From Methanotrichaceae archaeon (GTDB lineage Archaea > Halobacteriota > Methanosarcinia > Methanotrichales > Methanotrichaceae), in NCBI GenBank assembly GCA_013329455.1, contig DUKF01000176.1, positions 1-7,434 on the forward strand: a stretch of 7,434 bases of DNA. The letters run 5' to 3'. The notes beneath the pieces were generated by a model. That model saw nothing but the letters and a program-made list of their open reading frames with translations, did not search any database and was not told the DNA's origin. Of the stretch, positions 6,025 through 7,434 are shown one piece after another (positions within the stretch are counted from its first letter, which is position 1; each line of letters begins with the position of its first letter). The position numbers were made by a program, and so were the translations under genes.

Positions 6025-6032
6025 TATATAAA
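6025..6032 (-). promoter_or_regulatory. TATA box of the CLC gene
   Basis: On the minus strand this reads TTTATATA, a near-consensus archaeal TATA box. A start about 26 nt downstream falls near 6002, leaving a leader of about 16 nt to the ATG at 5986. This is the main reason for preferring that ATG to the TTG at 6013. Confidence 0.6.
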
Positions 6033-6091
6033 GAAGTTCTGCATAAACGCCAAGCAAAAGCGTCGAGAGGACCGGGTCAAGAAGAATCGTA

Positions 6092-6117
6092 TCGGACAGA
6101 TCGGCTCGGATAGATCG
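6092..6117. repeat. Tandem 12-bp direct repeat in the divergent CLC/mtd promoter region
   Basis: TCGGACAGATCG (6092-6103) and TCGGATAGATCG (6106-6117) differ at one base and are 14 bp apart start to start. A weaker third copy may precede them (6077-6089). They lie between the two outward-facing promoters, upstream of both TATA boxes, a plausible place for an activator to bind. Confidence 0.45.
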
Positions 6118-6162
6118 AAACGGAAAGGGGAGCAAGATCGATGCTGATAACGGATCGGAACT

Positions 6163-6170
6163 CTTTTATG
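6163..6170 (+). promoter_or_regulatory. TATA-like element of mtd
   Basis: CTTTTATG, preceded by a purine-rich stretch at 6156-6160, lies about 37 nt before the mtd ATG. The predicted start is near 6192, giving a leader of only about 10 nt. No good Shine-Dalgarno sequence is seen, so the mRNA would be nearly leaderless. Confidence 0.5.
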
Positions 6171-6202
6171 ATCCTGCCACATCCCATTATTGGGTTATTG
6201 TC

Positions 6203-7027
6203 ATGTTCAAGATCGGGTTTATCAAGCTCGGCAACGTCGCATCATCGCTGGTCGCAGACCTAGCGCTGGACGAGATCGCCGAGAGAACTGACATCGAGGC
6301 TAGATCCCTCTGCTTCGGAGCCAAGATGACGAAGAAGGAGGCCGAGATGTCAAGAGAGCTGAAAAACTGGGGACCCCAGCTGGTGGTGATGGTCGGTCCG
6401 AACGCCGCCACCCCAGGACCTACGGCGGCAAGAGAGCTCTACAAGGACGTTCCAACGATAGTCATATCCGACGGCCCCTCCAAGAAAGATGCCCGAGAGG
6501 CTCTGGAGACTGATGGGTTCGGCTACATCATCCTCCCCTTCGACCCTCTGATCGGGGCGAAGCGCGAGTTCCTCGATCCCGCGGAGATGGCGCTCTTCAA
6601 CTCCGACGCCCTCAAGGTTTTGAGCGTCTGCGGGTCCGTGAGGCTCGTCCAGGAGGAGCTGGACAAGGCGATGGCCAGCATCCTCGCCGGTGACCCCCAG
6701 CTGCCCCACATCCTCGGCAACCCAGAGAAATGCACCGAGAGGATGAACTTCAAGAATCCTTATGCTCGGGCCAAAGCCATCGGTGCGCTCCACATGGCCC
6801 AGACCGTGGCGGGAATCGACGCCCAGGCGTGCTTCAGACTGAAGGAGCTGGAAAGGATCGCCCTCACCGCCGCCGCGGGCCACGAGGTCATGCGGGCTGC
6901 CTCAAAGCTCGCCGACGAGGCTAGAGAGCTTGAAAAGTCCTCGGATTCGGTCTCAAGAAAGCCCCACGCCAGATCTGGCGCGATTTTGGAGAAGACGGGC
7001 CTTCTCGACAAGCCCGAGCCGATATGA
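6203..7027 (+). CDS. mtd: F420-dependent methylenetetrahydromethanopterin dehydrogenase
   Basis: A complete 274-residue Mtd, the normal length for the family. The enzyme reversibly reduces methenyl- to methylene-tetrahydromethanopterin (or sarcinapterin) with reduced coenzyme F420, a cytosolic C1 step of methanogenesis; in aceticlastic and methylotrophic species it can run in the oxidative direction. Recognisable blocks are IGFIKLGNVASS (4-15), VVMVGPNAATPGPTAARE (61-78), PTIVISDGPSKK (84-95), ILPFDPLIGAKREFLDP (110-126), LFNSDALKVLSVCGSVR (131-147) and the C-terminal helical part with AAGHEVMRAA (224-233). There is no signal peptide or membrane segment. It is transcribed alone, divergent from the CLC gene and convergent with the DUF11 gene. 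The start is the first ATG of the frame, with a TATA-like element about 37 nt upstream. Confidence 0.96.
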   Translation: MFKIGFIKLGNVASSLVADLALDEIAERTDIEARSLCFGAKMTKKEAEMSRELKNWGPQLVVMVGPNAATPGPTAARELYKDVPTIVISDGPSKKDAREALETDGFGYIILPFDPLIGAKREFLDPAEMALFNSDALKVLSVCGSVRLVQEELDKAMASILAGDPQLPHILGNPEKCTERMNFKNPYARAKAIGALHMAQTVAGIDAQACFRLKELERIALTAAAGHEVMRAASKLADEARELEKSSDSVSRKPHARSGAILEKTGLLDKPEPI

Positions 7028-7074
7028 AGGGCTTTGGGCCAGATTGAGCTAAATTTTAACAAAAATTCAGGGCT

Positions 7075-7097
7075 CTGGCGCCATATCAGGGCGCCAG
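7075..7097. terminator. Bidirectional hairpin terminator between mtd and the DUF11 gene
   Basis: CTGGCGCC (7075-7082) and GGCGCCAG (7090-7097) form a perfect 8-bp GC-rich stem with a 7-nt loop between convergent genes. The plus strand continues into a short T-rich stretch (7104-7113). On the minus strand the stem is followed by T-rich sequence (complement of 7051-7067). It probably ends both transcripts or protects their 3' ends. Confidence 0.6.
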
Positions 7098-7112
7098 TCC
7101 ACAGTTTTCGTT

Positions 7113-7434
7113 TCATGTCAACTTTTCACAGTTCAATTCTGCAGGGTAGCCGACATACTCGAAATCCCAGTTGGGAGGTTGCCATCCGGTGCATGACGTG
7201 GTCTCGCATTCTTCAACCACGCCGACGTCGATGACTGAGTTCGCGTATACCGGCTGGACGACGGGCCCGTCGATGGATCTAGGATCGACTTCGACGCTGT
7301 TGACGAACCTTCCAGCCTGCTGGGCCTCGACCCTGTAGGCGATGGTCACCGTCTCGTAAGGCCCGATCTCAATCAGGTTCCAGGTGACGGTGTTGTTCTC
7401 GTAGGATGCAAAGGGAACTGTGGTGTCGAGCAGG
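7113..7434 (-). CDS. DUF11-type surface/secreted protein, C-terminal part
   Basis: The last 107 codons of a gene that enters from the right edge on the minus strand; the frame is open to the end of the window. The stretch NNTVTWNLIEIGPYETVTIAYRV followed by AGRFVNSVEV fits the end of a DUF11 (conserved repeat, Ig-like beta) domain, usually found in repeats on large exported archaeal surface proteins. After the repeat comes a short tail with three cysteines (CETTSC and NCEKLT at the end) and the dipeptide block WQPPNWDFEY. No membrane anchor or sorting signal is visible before the stop, so if attached to the surface it is held by something else or by its N-terminus. A GTG at 7347-7349 could look like a start, but it is inside the repeat. 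Confidence 0.72.
   Translation of the reverse strand, partial: LLDTTVPFASYENNTVTWNLIEIGPYETVTIAYRVEAQQAGRFVNSVEVDPRSIDGPVVQPVYANSVIDVGVVEECETTSCTGWQPPNWDFEYVGYPAELNCEKLT

Noticed and set aside
6350..6883. A 177-codon minus-strand frame inside mtd.
   Set aside because: The plus strand encodes an unmistakable Mtd. The minus frame comes from codon bias in GC-rich DNA.

Overview
The window looks like chromosomal DNA of a methanogenic archaeon. Three things point there: a complete F420-dependent methylenetetrahydromethanopterin dehydrogenase gene (mtd), a two-subunit AcnX-type phosphomevalonate dehydratase of the archaeal mevalonate pathway, and archaeal TATA-type promoter elements. The moderately high GC coding DNA and the DUF11-type surface protein would suit a Methanothrix (Methanosaeta)-like organism, but that genus assignment is inference only.

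Layout: (1) 1-1041, plus strand: the 3' part of the large subunit and the whole small subunit of phosphomevalonate dehydratase, an operon with a 2-nt gap. (2) 1042-1409: non-coding, with T-tract termination signals, a TATA-like element and a perfect 8-bp inverted repeat where transcription should start. (3) 1410-1709: a 99-residue protein that matches only the N-terminal, propeptide-like region of the protease downstream. (4) 1710-1989: a leader/promoter region with a nearly identical promoter box and hairpins. (5) 1990-4230: a 746-residue M6-family zinc metalloprotease with two C-terminal P (proprotein convertase/Homo B) domains and no visible signal peptide. (6) 4253-5986, minus strand: a CLC-family anion channel/transporter with paired CBS domains, convergent with the protease. 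(7) 5987-6202: a divergent promoter region with tandem direct repeats. (8) 6203-7027, plus strand: mtd. (9) 7028-7112: a strong hairpin between convergent genes. (10) 7113-7434, minus strand: the C-terminal end of a DUF11-type secreted or surface protein that runs off the window.

Most genes are housekeeping or ordinary transport genes. The accessory-looking part is 1042-4230. It pairs an M6 protease with a stand-alone copy of its own N-terminal region (about 65% identical by hand count over 92 residues). Each gene has its own near-identical promoter box (13 of 14 bases), the same ribosome-binding sequence and a long leader. This could be a protease with a trans-acting propeptide (inhibitor or folding helper), or the remains of a partial gene duplication. 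The sequence alone does not decide between them.
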